A DNA stretch of 64,000 nucleotides from the NCBI GenBank assembly GCA_963580275.1, contig OY756948.1, positions 15,719,001 through 15,783,000 on the forward strand, given 5' to 3'. This document shows, in pieces, positions 22,892-34,037 of this stretch (the stretch's first letter is position 1; every line of letters begins with the position of its first letter). The position numbers and the translations under genes were made by a program. This stretch comes from Crataegus laevigata. Lineage: Eukaryota; Streptophyta; Magnoliopsida; Rosales; Rosaceae. The notes below the pieces were generated by a model. The model was given only the letters and a program-made list of their open reading frames with translations, was not told where the DNA came from and searched no databases.

Positions 22892-24265
22892 GAGCAAGTC
22901 CGCCGGAGGTGGAATAGCCCAGCACCCAGTAAAAAAAACCTACTAAGGGTCTGTCCATTGTGTCCAACTCGTGGAGTTGCCTGGCACCCAGCCCAAGCCA
23001 GCCCATTCTTGACTGACCTAGGAGCCGGCCTATTTGGCTGGCGCGTGCAACACACGCGCGCATGGGCGCGAGTGGCTAACAGCCCGCCTGCGCAATGTCA
23101 ACCCACTTGGGCTTGAGTGACGTGGCTCTCTGAGAGCCGTTGGATTTCCAATGGCTAGTTTTTCTAGACCGTTGGATTTCCAACGGTAAAAAAATTTTAA
23201 ATTTCAATTTTAAACTGGACCGTCCGATCAAAGATCAACGATCCACGTTTTTTCCCAAAAAAAGGGCCCAACAGTCAAATTTATGACCGTTGGCCACGTG
23301 GCAGCATCTTGACTCTTGGATTTCAATATTTTTCAAATCCAACGGTCCAGATTAATTAACTACATTAAAATTAATTAAAAATTATAAAAAATACAGAAAA
23401 ATTTTAATTTTTTTTTCTATAAATACCTAACCCTCATCTTCCACCTTACACCACATTTCAATATTTTTTACACTTTCTATACTATCTACGTTTCAATATT
23501 TTCTACACTTTAAGAGAAAAAAATGTCTTCGTGGAAGCCCATTGAAGATGTTACGTTGTGTGAATGTTGGGTTCGCACTACTCATGACCCGCTTAGGGTA
23601 ATGAGATGGATAAGCGAGAAATGTTGAGTAAAATTACGAAAGCGTTTTGCGATGTACATGGAAAAGATGCCAGAACTAGTCAAGGTCTTCAAGGTCGTTG
23701 GAAAAAACTCAATGCAATGTTCACTTGTTAGAAAAACGACATCTCTCATGCTTCTGGTAACCTGCATAGTGGGACAAATTTAGCGGATCAGGTGACAATA
23801 TTTTTATTTATTTTTTACGTAATTTTTATTTAATTTGTTATGTCATTTTTATGTAATTTATATGCATTCCACCCGCATCAATATTTTAATTTATTTAATT
23901 TGTGTTACACCCGCATTTTTTTTAACACTAGTTTATCCCACATTTTTATAGATACTACAAGCTCAAGCATTCTACAATTCAAAGAACTAGAACAAATCAT
24001 TCAACAAATTCGAATGTTGGGAAAGTGTCAAAGATTGTTGGGCATCGGAAAAAAGAGATGTCGTGCGAAGGAGCCGTGCAAGAGATGGGGAAACAAGTCA
24101 AGGGGGTTCTAGCTACACAAATCATAGAAACCAAGATCCTAGCACCACATATCCTAACTCCAAAGACTTTGTATAATTTCGTATTTATTTGTAGTACTTT
24201 ATTTAATTTCTTATGTAATTTCTTATTGTTTTTAGAATTTTATTTAATTTCTTATGTAATTTTTA
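22892..24265 (+). mobile_element. Truncated Harbinger-type element carrying its own ORF1
   Basis: The presumed left end TTA-GAGCAAGTCCGCC resembles plant Harbinger ends (TTA target then GAGCAA..). It is GC-rich for about 250 bp, then has a TATA box (CTATAAATAC, 23418-23427) and an ORF1-like gene from 23523. The right end is missing because the large LTR copy 2 starts at 24266. It lies next to the 5' side of the minus-strand relative at 21731-22785 and may have inserted into that element. Confidence 0.5.
23523..24150 (+). pseudogene. Decayed Harbinger ORF1-like gene, plus strand
   Basis: It starts MSSWKPIEDVTLCECWVRT and continues, after a frameshift near 23597, with a GNEMDKREM.. and GRWKKLN segment typical of the Myb/SANT-like ORF1. 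A TAG follows at about 23729. A second exon-like block near 23956-24110 resumes with AFYNSKN and ECWESVKDC motifs. Same family as the minus-strand relic to its left (shared IEDVTLC..W and THDP motifs). Non-functional. Confidence 0.6.
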
Positions 24266-26185
24266 TGACACACCTGTACCCGTAAGTAGGGCATGTTGGC
24301 CGTCACGTGAGTGTGACGTAGCCATGTGCGCTGTGCGGAAGCTAAGATCGATAACTAAGTACGAACTAATTAAAACCAAAACCACTAGCAACCTAGGTAA
24401 GATAGTGTACTAGAGGCATAATAAGGTATTTATACATAATCAGAGCGTTCTAAGTTCGAATGCAGTTAAGCATGAAATAAGTTTAGATAACACCACCGGT
24501 GTCATACATAAATGAATGTGTCAGAACTGCCTATAAGCCCTCGTGTCCACCAAAAGAACCTCTAGCTACCTAGTACCTGGAGGGGCGAAAAACAAAACTG
24601 AGTGGGTCAGCAAAACAATTCCTTTTAAAACCAATCTTTACTCAAACATATAGCCCCTTACCGTAAAACCTGTATAATTTCCCATAATCAAAATATATAC
24701 TCGAATATACATATAGGTTCTCAAAATCATGCTGAAAAGTATACGTATGCCATGCCAAAGTATCCAAACCAGAAACTCAATCATAAATTGTTGATGTGAT
24801 CAAATGCCAGGTAATCATCTTGGCCCTCGGCCATCTAATATCTCATATAGCTCATAACATCATGTATATCAATACTGCACAATCATCACTACCACATTTG
24901 GTGGTTTACTCATCATCATGTATATCAAGTAAATATGCTCTAGTGCTACAATCACGTGAAGACTGTGCGAATGATTCGCGGGTCACCTACGAGTCGAACC
25001 CACTCAAAGGTGGTCTATACGACAAGACTGTGCACCTAACTTGGATCCAAGGCAAGCATGCGGTGCGAGAGGTGAACGACACGTGAAAGACTATGCCCCT
25101 AACTCTGGGTGGGAGCACTAATATCAATGTGCAAGTATATGAGCTCTAATCACATCATATCACATCATTCTCATCATAATCATCATATAATCTTACCTAA
25201 CACTTACCTGTGTGTCCGCAGCACCAACATATGAATATGCAATCATTAATGCATCAATAATAATATATGAATACTATGCATGGCATTAAAATCACATAAA
25301 CGTTCATTTATCGTTTTCTGGAAAATAATAATAACATATAGGTAAATACGGTAAATAGCTGCCCACTCACTGATAAGTCGCTGGGTCGTAGCCGTCTAGC
25401 CTGGCTACGCTCGTCCTTGGTATATGTCTCACCTATATGAGAAATTACTATAAATACGTTATTTAAGCACATACACGCAAATACGGGAATAACTTCTCAT
25501 ACATAGCTCAATTGTGGCATACAAATATACCAATGTGACCTACACGACGTCACGGACGTCGTGATATTTTTAGAAAATTTTTAGGGTCCCACACGCGCAA
25601 GGAATGCCACGGGGCTACACGCCCCCCCACGCGCCTTCTCCGACTGTCCTCACAGGACTGGTTTTTCCAGTGACCGGAAAACTTTCGTGTGTGATTTCTC
25701 ACTCGTTTCTCAACCATTCTTCATGAAATTTTCACCAAAATGCTCTAAATTGAGAGTAGAACAAGTCTATACCTTCAAAAACTTCGAAAACCAACGAGAA
25801 TCTCATCGAGAAATCTCCAAGTTTCGGCCTCTCCTTGTTCTCGACAATCTCGACGTCAAAGCTTGTCAAATGAACGTCATCGAGCCTCTAGAGGACCCAA
25901 CAAACACTCCTGTGATCTCAGATTCTCCTAAAACGCAACATATAAAAAGTTGATGAATAGTGCCAAATATAAACCTTGAGTTTTGGACGTGAAATCGTCG
26001 TAGTTCTTACTTGAAATTGGTATGGTTGAGTTCGTAAGGACTTCACGAGTCTGAATATATAATTTGTTTGGTCGATCTACGAGTTTTTGGTATGGGTAGT
26101 GTGTGAGCCGTCTGTTATGGTAGAGAGAGAGACAGTCGAGAGATATGAGAGGGAGAGAGAGTCTGAGAGACGTGAGAGAGTAAGG
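24266..26185 (-). mobile_element. Large LTR, copy 2 (truncated at its right side)
   Basis: The left end TGACACACC matches the left end of the LTR at 7630 (TGACCCACC). Further shared blocks in the same order include GACGTAGCC/GACGTAACC, GTGCTACAATCACGTGAAG, CACACGTGAAA-like and CCCACTCA.TG.TAAGT followed by GGGTCGTAGCC. The TGTGACG end seen in copy 1 is absent. The sequence passes into copia integrase sequence at about 26185, so a deletion or insertion removed the rest. Confidence 0.6.
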
Positions 26186-28373
26186 TTGGTAGCATAGCAT
26201 AAACATCCAAAAATTCGCAGATGAGTGTAGACAGGAAGTGTCCCATGCAAGAGTTTATAGGGAGATTGATGGGAAAGTAGGGGTGTTGGAAGGCGATTGA
26301 TAAGGTAACAGGCAGTTTGTACACTCTCCCCCCAGAACTGTAAGGGTATGTTAGCTTGAAATCGTAAGGCACGGGCAACATTTAACAGGTGACGGTGTTT
26401 GCGTTCAACGACTCCGTTCTGTTGAGGGGTGTGGGCACAGGTGTGTTGAAAAAGGGTGCCATGAGTGTCTAAGAATGATCGCAGAGATATGAATTCCCCC
26501 CCATTGTCTGCACGAAGGGTTTTAATGTCATGATTAAACTGTGTTTTGACCCAAGAAAAGAACGAGTGGATTATGGTTTGTGTGTCGGATTTAAAACGCA
26601 TGAGATGAACCCATGTGAATCGAGTGAAGTCGTCTACAATGGTGAGAAAGTAACGTGCCCCAGAGGGTGTGTGTGTTTGGTGCGGCCCCCAAATATCACA
26701 GTGGATCAAATCAAAATGTGCAATTGATTTTATTGAACTGGGAACAAAAGATGAACGAGTTTGTTTTGCTAAAGGACAAATATCACAAACATGTGTAGAA
26801 TCAAAAATAATTTCTGGAATGGTCTGGGATAAAAAGTGAAGAAGAGCCGAGGATGGGTGCCCAAGATGTTGGTGCCACAGTGTCGAGGTGTGGTTGACAT
26901 GGTTGGCGAGATGAGGATTTTGTGTGGGAGTGAGGTAGTAGAGTCCATTAAACTGCTTGCCCAGGCCAATCATCTTCTTCGTAGCCATGTCTTACACAAC
27001 ACAAAAACCGGGGTAGAAAATCACAACACACTTCAATGCCCAAGTTAACTTACTCACAGACAAGAGGTTCACACGAAATTGTGGTACATGCAAAACTCCA
27101 TCAAGGGTTATCTTGGGTGATAGTTTAATAGACCCAATGGACTCAATCGCAGCCTGTCCACCATTTGGTAACCCAACAAAATCATGTTGGGGTCTAGTGT
27201 GATTATGGAGGGGTGATGAGTGAGAAATATGATCTGTGGCCCCGCTATCCACGATCCAATACAATGTTGAATGCGGAGAATGTTGTGTAAAATTGCAGTT
27301 GGGCGTATAGATACCTGTTGCATGTACAAGTGGCAGATTGGTACCATTCTTAGTGCGAAGAAGGGCCAGGAGTTGATGATATTCCTCGGTCGTGAACGTG
27401 GGTTGATTGCTGGAGATGGGTGCTTTGGTTGTGTCAATCTGAGCAGTTGTCAATGGTAGTGTCTCAACATTGTTGGAGGCTGGAGGTGTACGCCTATTTC
27501 TGGGCTGCACATTCTTTCCGTGCCATTTGTGTCCTTCAGGGAAGCCAATAAGGAAAAAACAACGTTCAACTGGATGTCCTCCGTCGCAGTAGCTGCATTT
27601 GAAAGTCTTCGTGAACTAGGGTTGTGGGCGCCAGAGCCTCCTTTTGGTGCTGTTGAATGACTGGTTTGCATTGCATGGGCAGTGGGTTCACGACGATTCA
27701 CCACATCCAATTGGCGTTCGTGTTGAAGAACCAATCCATGGACTCGTCGTGTATCCGGGAGTGGGCTCATCATCAATATAGAGCCTCGTATGGTGGAGTA
27801 GTTCTTGTTCAGTCCCATTAAGAACTGCATGACTCTCTCTTTCTCTTCCCTATCTGCATGAGCCTTGGATCCTTCGCATTCACAAGCAATGGGCTCATGG
27901 TATGATGCTAATTCATCCCAAAGAGCTTTTAATTTTGTGTAATAATCTGAAACAGATAGCTGTCCTTGTCGGTGTTCGACAATCTCTTGTCGAATCTGAT
28001 AGATCCTGGAATGGTTGCCTTGCGAGAATCGGTCATCAAGGTCCTTCCATGCTGCTATCGCAGTTTTGCAGTAGAGTATACTGTGAGCAATGTTGCCTTG
28101 CACGGATTGCCAAATCCAAGACAAGACCATGTCGTTGCATCTCTGCCAAATTGAATATTTAGCATCAGTGGTTGCAGGGCTCTTGATTGATCCATCAACG
28201 AACCCTAGTTTGTTTTTGGCACTGAGAGCAATTCGCATAGAGCGGCTCCATTGTCCATAGTTGTGTCCATCAAGAAGTTGTGAGACTAAAACAAGACTTG
28301 GTGAGTCTGAATGATGCAGAATGAGAGGATCAGATACATGAGGTATCATCTTAGTTGATTTGTCGTCACCCAT
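26186..28373 (-). pseudogene. Copia gag-pol polyprotein, broken
   Basis: Gag starts at 28373 (MGDDKSTK) with a GHNYGQWSRSM..A retrotransposon gag (UBN2) domain. A CCHC zinc knuckle follows (about 27605-27520) after a frameshift near 27610. The protease motif DSGATDH is near 27250. An in-frame TAA lies at 26992-26994, after which the same frame continues with the GAG-pre-integrase segment (LWHQHLGHPS), the CDIC zinc motif and the integrase core (DD.TRF, RADNGGEF, PQQNGVVERKHRHL). The frame ends in unrelated GA-rich sequence after CYATN. Gag coats RNA and integrase inserts cDNA in the family; neither can work fully here. Confidence 0.85.
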
Positions 28374-28466
28374 GGTGGCTGGGTTTGATGAAGAGGAACT
28401 GGTTGTGTTTGTGGCGGAAGCAAAGATGAGCCTTCTAGAGTCACCAAGATCGGTGTTCTGATGCCA

Positions 28467-28643
28467 TGTAAAAATAGCTTGTATTGATATATTTCTGTAT
28501 ATCATGGCAGCTGTACATAGGTAATGATTTATACAAGGATGCGAAGCTATTCTAGGTAAGAGGAAAGCTAATTACAATCAATCACTACAATTACTCCAAT
28601 ATCTTATTATGTCCTACAATCCCTCGCAACCGAAGGGTAAACA
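28467..28643 (-). repeat. 5' LTR of the truncated copia element (about 177 bp)
   Basis: On the minus strand it starts TGTTTACCCTTCGG and ends TTTTTACA, directly followed by TGGCATCAGAAC, complementary to the initiator tRNA 3' end as in many copia elements. A TATA-like TGTATAAATC lies mid-LTR. The outer boundary is inferred because no second LTR remains for comparison. Confidence 0.6.
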
Positions 28644-29373
28644 GACCACACCCATCTGAATTTTGTGCATGTATATCTCTCGCTGATAATTTAGGACAGA
28701 TCAACCCAGACATAGAGGTTAAGTCTGGGATACTGAATATATGACGGGGTAAACAGGAATTCACAGGAAGTCGGAAAGATGTGACCCGTTGTGCTTCTAC
28801 TGATTTTAATGTTTTCGGAAGAAAAAAAAAACGTTTAGTGAGATTAATTCTTCAACATTAGTTTTGTTACAGATGACTTTTAGTGAAAAGAATTGCTCGG
28901 CATTTAGTGTTTGTGATGCATCCTTGTAGACGCAACAGCTTATTTGCATGTGCGACTTTTGAATGATATTTCAGTTGGCACGAATAGAGTGGAACGGAAC
29001 ATGTTTTAGTTTTTACCATGTAATTGCTATTACGCGAGAATCAGAATACGAATCATTATCTTCAGCATCCCTCTGCTCCGCACAAGGGCACACTATATAC
29101 ACTGTTGCAGCCCTAAAGATCAAACTAACTTTCTACCGTTATGAAAATAAATAAAAAAAAAAATCAAACTAACAACTATTACACATGGACCCAAAAAAAA
29201 AAAAAAAAAAAAAAAAATCATATCATAAATGCTGACATGGCAAGAGGTTAATAGCATTCTAACACCTGTATATTGTGTGGTTTAGACATCAGAATGGGTC
29301 CATTCTCCCAATAATAATGGACCAAATTAAAATGTTGGAGTGCCCATTCCATTCTTGCAATTAATTGCAATCC
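28644..29373. other. Intergenic DNA
   Basis: No supported gene. Contains an A-tract at about 29189-29216. Confidence 0.5.
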
Positions 29374-29389
29374 AAGTTAGTTGAGATTT

Positions 29390-29548
29390 GTTATTTAGTA
29401 CTACGGCCAAGTGGTATTCCTATTCATTTGTATGTGAGAGGTTTTAGGTTCGATTCTCGTCAAAGACGAATTTGAACTATATTATTGCTAGCTTATTGTG
29501 AGACTAAGTTTACCCCCTTTAGTATAGATAATATTGATTGTTTCAAAA
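29390..29548 (+). mobile_element. SINE with pol III boxes and 16-bp TSD
   Basis: Flanks AAGTTAGTTGAGATTT (29374-29389) and AAGTTAGTCGAGATTT (29549-29564) match at 15 of 16 bases. Inside are a box A-like CGGCCAAGTGG (29404-29414) and a box B-like GGTTCGATTCT (29447-29457), 32 bp apart, as in tRNA-derived promoters. The 3' end is a short TTTCAAAAAA. No coding sequence. In the family, SINEs are transcribed by RNA polymerase III and copied by LINE enzymes. Confidence 0.88.
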
Positions 29549-30019
29549 AAGTTAGTCGAGATTTAAGAATTAATACCCCTGACTTGGAACCCTAGATTTA
29601 GGACTCGGAACCTAAACTTGAATTCTTGGACACGGAGGTGGATCCTGAATCGGGATTTTCTTGGATTTTTAACCTCACTTTAAGAATTCACTCACGTAAC
29701 GTAACGTCAACCTCATCTAGTTACCGAGTGATGCGGTAAGTTTAGTAACAGCTTTTTATTGTTAAAAATAACTGTGAACTAATATACCATTCGAAAAAAA
29801 GATGATATAACAGAAAGCCAGTAGTACCAAAAATTCGATGAATATTTATGCAAATCTTCAACGGTTTGATGATATCAGAAATTTATTTGAAGGTTGAGTA
29901 ACCTGTATATGTAGTGTCTGTATACAAGTACGAAAATTACTACTAGCCCACCTCAAAAAAAAATCCGTAGATAGACGCAAATTACTGCCCATATGTATAG
30001 AACCAATAAACTAGAGTGA

Positions 30020-31843
30020 CTAAGCAAGACCAGAAACAACCAGTGCGAGTGTTGCAAGTGTTAATCCCACCAAAGCAAAATGTCCCTCCGGAGATTGTAA
30101 CCGAGCAGCCGTGCTTGGACCTAGCACAGGTGCATGCGGAGCAGGAACTATTGGAGAGGCCAACGCGGAAGGGGTTGGAGCTGCCGAAGAAGGATGGCGA
30201 ATGACGTTGATGTCGACCTTCTGACCGGCCTGGCAGTGACCGGGGACCCCGCACATGTAGAAGTGGTGGCCTTTGGTGGTGATTGTGATCGAGTCGTTTC
30301 CAGTGGAGTAGGAGTCCAAGGGCACTGAGGCGTTGCATGACTGGTACATGGCGTGCGTGACGCGAATCACGTTGTGGAATTGAGAGTTGTATTCGAATTC
30401 TGATTGATCCCACATAAATCAAGACATTCAAATTACAAGTTTTGAACGGATCAAAAAGCTAAACTTTTCTTCTTACTAATTTTTGTAATTAATGGGTAAT
30501 TTGCAACAGCAATGACGACATGGAATAAAAAACCAATGCACATGATTAGACACACACGAGACTCAATGGTGTGGAGGATTTGAAAGTAAAACAGCCTCAC
30601 ATCGGTGAAAGAAGAAATCTTACAAGAAATTATAATAGATTGGGCTACTTACCGTATTATAAATTAATTTTATGGTGAAACCTCAACTTTTTTTAATAAA
30701 AACATACAATAACAGAGGATCGCTCCTCGATGATGCTAATGTCTTCATTACGAGTTCTATTTGAAGTGTTTTTTTTTATTTTTTTTATCAAGAAGCACAT
30801 AACAAGAAACACTTCAAATACTTTTAGAATACAAAAATATTTTCTTGAAAAGCATTTTGAATCATTTAAAAGCACTTCTCAAACCAAACGTTTCATCTTT
30901 CATAAAACGATCCCAATCGATCACATTGACAGATGGATCCTATGCCAAACATCCATAGTGGACAATAATTAAAGCGTTTCATCTTCTCATAAAACCATCC
31001 CAATCGATCGGATTGACAGATGAATTCTAATACCAGACATCCATAGTGGACAAATAATCAAATATCTAATGAAAATACACAGGATAAAAAAATCAAAATC
31101 ATAATAAAGTAGAATGTAAGATACATATAGGTAGTGGGGGGTGGTTTGAAGTTAGATCTAATGCATCAGAGACCACGCGTGCGTTAGAAAGAGATGCATC
31201 CCCCTTACCCTTTTCACCTTTTCTGAACAAAGAATGGCCACCATAGTCATCATTTCGAATTAATCACCAAATTCACCTTTTCAAAATGTTGTATATAACT
31301 CTTTGCCTAAGATCCAGAGAAGTTTGAACATTATCGTATATTTGGTGACACTTAAGAATATGAGTATTCATTAACAAGAGACTTGCGAAAAGTTTTTTTA
31401 AAAAAAAAATAAAGATTTTTGTATTCACTTTTTTCCTTCATGCATACACCTGTTTAGTTTTAGTTTTTGAATTGAATAAATTAAAGAAAAATTAAGAATC
31501 CCTTGTTGTTTACCGAAATAATAATAATAATAAATATGTTACAGATGAAGAAATGAGTGTGCAGAAATGATATCTTAAAATTAAAACCTACAAAAGCAGA
31601 AATTTTTTTAAAGGACGACTCATGCTGAAAAGAGAAATTAACCAAGAGAAAACTTGGAGAGAACAACTCACTGATAACATCACCAAGTTGGAAAGTCTTA
31701 GTGGCAGACCATTGTTTGTAGTCGACATTGCCGATGGTGGTCCACCCGGCAGAGTCACCGACCTTGTACACAGCTGCACTGGACATCTCCAAAACAGCCA
31801 TCACCGCCACCACTAGAGCCAAGACTCTGGCCACCAAAGCCAT
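30020..31843 (-). CDS. Stellacyanin/mavicyanin-like blue copper protein, 2 exons, 183 aa
   Basis: Exons on the minus strand: 31843-31672 and 30399-30020; donor GTGAGT and acceptor ATCAG; 552 nt in frame. Residues 1-23 are a hydrophobic signal peptide ending SSA before AVYKVGDSAGW. The plastocyanin-like domain has copper ligands H66 (FHNV), C107, H112 and Q117 (CGVPGHCQAGQK); Gln in the axial place is the stellacyanin class. C79 and C113 would form the disulfide. A Pro/Ser/Ala-rich linker and a hydrophobic C-terminus (ALVGLTLATLALVVSGLA) suggest GPI anchoring and arabinogalactan-type glycosylation at the cell surface. Phytocyanins are thought to act in electron transfer or cell-wall redox; the partner is unknown. 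The intron (1.27 kb) holds repeat material. Confidence 0.9.
30595..30690 (+). mobile_element. LTR-like fragment in the blue copper gene intron
   Basis: CACATCGGTGAAAGAAG followed by GGGCTACTTACC and TTTTATGGTGAAACCTCAA resembles the short LTR sequence at 33890-33975 and 33655-33715 (shared ATTTTATG.GGAAC.T.AA pattern). Likely a relic of a small retroelement (TRIM-like). Confidence 0.4.
30889..31063 (+). repeat. Tandem duplication (about 87 bp x 2) in the blue copper gene intron
   Basis: CGTTTCATCTT..CATAAAAC.ATCCCAATCGATC..ATTGACAGATG, then CATCCATAGTGGACAA, occurs at 30889-30974 and again at 30975-31063, with about 85 percent agreement by eye. Confidence 0.85.
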
Positions 31844-31972
31844 GCCTCTGCTGGCTAGGAAATATGAACTCTTTGAGACTCTGAGATCCTAATAAGCTTG
31901 TAGATTTTGGATTGTGCAGAATGGAATTATAGAATGCAGTGAGAGACTCAAAGGGGACTTCACCTCGTTGGT

Positions 31973-31983
31973 ATTTATAAGGC
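31973..31983 (-). promoter_or_regulatory. TATA box of the blue copper protein gene
   Basis: On the minus strand CTTATAAATAC lies about 130 bp before the ATG at 31843. It is a good plant TATA box and leaves a 5' UTR of about 100 bp. Confidence 0.65.
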
Positions 31984-32195
31984 TTTTGGATGGGGGTGGC
32001 AGGTTGGCGGTTGGAAACCTTAAAAGGATAATTAATTATTTGTCAAGCTTCAGGGCTGCTGTGCTTCGATTGTCCCTTGTGGTTTAATTGAAGTCAGAAG
32101 AGTGGGGGAGTAAACGATTGTGACTCAATAAAAAAAGGGTTGGTTGCAGTTAAGTGCACTGTCGTCGAATCTGGTTGCTTAAGAATGTAATTTTA

Positions 32196-32214
32196 ATTCA
32201 ACCAAAAAAAAAAA
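32196..32214 (+). mobile_element. Tiny poly-A insertion between 15-16-bp direct repeats
   Basis: AAGAATGTAATTTTAA occurs at 32181-32196 and again at 32215-32230. Only TTCAACC plus an A-run lies between. This is the expected footprint of an extremely 5'-truncated LINE or SINE insertion. Confidence 0.5.
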
Positions 32215-32267
32215 AAGAATGTAATTTTAAATGTCGGTAAATTCCATTTAATACTAAAGATTTAGGG

Positions 32268-32692
32268 GTGTATTTAATTGGGATTTTGAAGAATTTTAAT
32301 TCTTTTAATTAATCTAGGAGTATTCAATCAGAAATTTAAGTGATTCTTTGAAATTCAATGTGTATTCAATCATGATTTTAAAATAGTTTATTAAAATCCT
32401 TAGAAATTCAGGAGTATTCAATTATGATTTTAAAAAAGTTTATAATATTCTAAGTGTATTCAATTAGAATTTGATTTTAAAGAATTTGAAAAAATTGAGG
32501 AATTAGAGGGAATTAGAGAGATTTTGTAGTATATTTTGAGTATCCACAAATCTCACATATTTCCAAGAGATTTTGAGGGAATTGAATCAAATTTTTACAT
32601 AGAATCTCTACAAATCAATTAGACTCTATAAAAATCTATAGATTTATAAATCTATTAAAATCTCTCAAATTTTCAATTGAATACACCACACT
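32268..32692. mobile_element. MITE with GGTGTATT.AATTG inverted ends
   Basis: The left end GGGGTGTATTTAATTGGG pairs with the right end CAATTGAATACACC. GTATTCAAT motifs repeat inside, mostly in the left half (near 32312, 32352, 32412, 32456), and ATCTCT/AGAGAT motifs lie in the right half. About 425 bp, non-coding. Target duplication not clear. Confidence 0.65.
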
Positions 32693-33639
32693 TAGAATTC
32701 ACAGAGTTTAGAGAATGCAGCCATAATTGGACGGTAAATTTTGTCTGAAGACAACATAAGGAACTTAAATATTACAACGATTCCCTCTTTGTTTTGGTTT
32801 TTTCTTTTCCTTTCTATTTTATGTATTATTTGGAGGTGGTGCTTGCTGACATCTGAAGGACGGAGACGGAAATTTTAAGCAGCAAATCAGAATTAGGGAT
32901 TTCTGATTAAATTATTCTGGGTTTTGGATATTGGTTTGGTAGTGGCTTTGAGTATTGGTTTTGGGAAGGAATATTCTTTATCTGCCTGCTAGCTAGGTGA
33001 ACCTTAAAACAACTATGGCAGGATATATGTACCATGAATGGCCTTGATTTGCTGCAAAAAGAGAGTTGTATTTTCTAGTTTTGGTATAATTAACCTTTCA
33101 ACTGAAACGAGAAGCTTAGTAGCGTGAACTTGTAATTAAAGAGAGTATTAAATTAATTGGTTGCATAATGATTGATTCAAGTGGATGAATGATTCATTGT
33201 CACCTCATGTTGAGGTTAAATTAAAAACACCTTAAGCCCTCGGGTTAATATAAAGCCCTACGTCCTTAGGTTAATAGGCCATGGCCTACCCCCAACAGTT
33301 GGGTAGCAAATCCTCTTATGAAATGACCCTTCATTTAAAAGATGAGTAAATTATTATTGTAATCGCATACATACGTAGAATTTTTATTCAATGGCAGAGC
33401 CAAAAAATTAAACTAGTAAGACCACATATTTATCTTTTAATCAATTTTCTAATAACATGAAATGCCTTAATCTGATTTTCATTTAACATGAAATGCTACA
33501 ATTACAACTCACTAAGAAAAGTTTGCAAACTAAAGCATGTTTTAAGCCATTAAATAATTCTATTCCAACAAATAAAAAAAGTTTGCAAACTATAATTCCT
33601 AGTTGTTTATGAAAAAAATAGAAAAGTCCCCTTAAAGAA
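32693..33639. other. Intergenic DNA
   Basis: AT-rich, with no supported gene. Confidence 0.5.
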
Positions 33640-34000
33640 TCAAGGGACCTTGTACATGCTTATAAGAAGCTTGGTCATATTCACCATATTGTCATTTGGT
33701 TATATAGTAAAACTTCAACTTTTTATTATTATTTTTATTTTTTATTTTTTATAGTATCAAAGCAGGGTAACACATGTGTTGAGACCACGGCCCATGTGCT
33801 CTCATGTTACGTAATTTGTGATGTCCACGTGTTAGACTTAAATAATGTCACAGGTATGTGAGGGGTCATGTTAAAAGTATGCATCTCCATCGGAGAATTA
33901 TGAACCTTGCATATCCTTATAAGGAGTTAGATTATTCAACATATTGACAATTGATTTTATGTGGAACTTTAATTCCCTTTAGTTTCATATTATTAAAGTA
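33640..34000 (+). mobile_element. Degenerate TRIM-like retroelement
   Basis: Two similar blocks, about 33645-33725 and 33900-33980, share CCTTG.A.AT.CTTATAAG.AG followed by TATTCA.CATATTG.CA and AACTT.AA. Between them, near 33752, TAGTATCAAAGCAGGG resembles a tRNA-Met primer-binding site (TGGTATCAGAGC). Short repeats, a PBS and no coding fit a terminal-repeat retrotransposon in miniature, now about 65-70 percent matched by eye. Confidence 0.4.
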
Positions 34001-34037
34001 TTGGATGCATAGTGGAAATGTAAAAATAATATTTTTA

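Larger units (their letters stand above)
26186..28643 (-). mobile_element. 3'-truncated Ty1/copia retrotransposon
   Basis: On the minus strand: a 5' LTR (28643-28467), a primer-binding site TGGCATCAGAAC, gag, protease and integrase. The element stops inside the integrase C-terminal region at about 26185. Reverse transcriptase, RNase H and the 3' LTR are missing, so it is immobile. Confidence 0.85.

Noticed and set aside
30016..30328. Plus-strand frames opposite the blue copper protein
   Set aside because: Antisense shadow of exon 2; the minus strand carries the signal peptide, copper ligands and splice sites.
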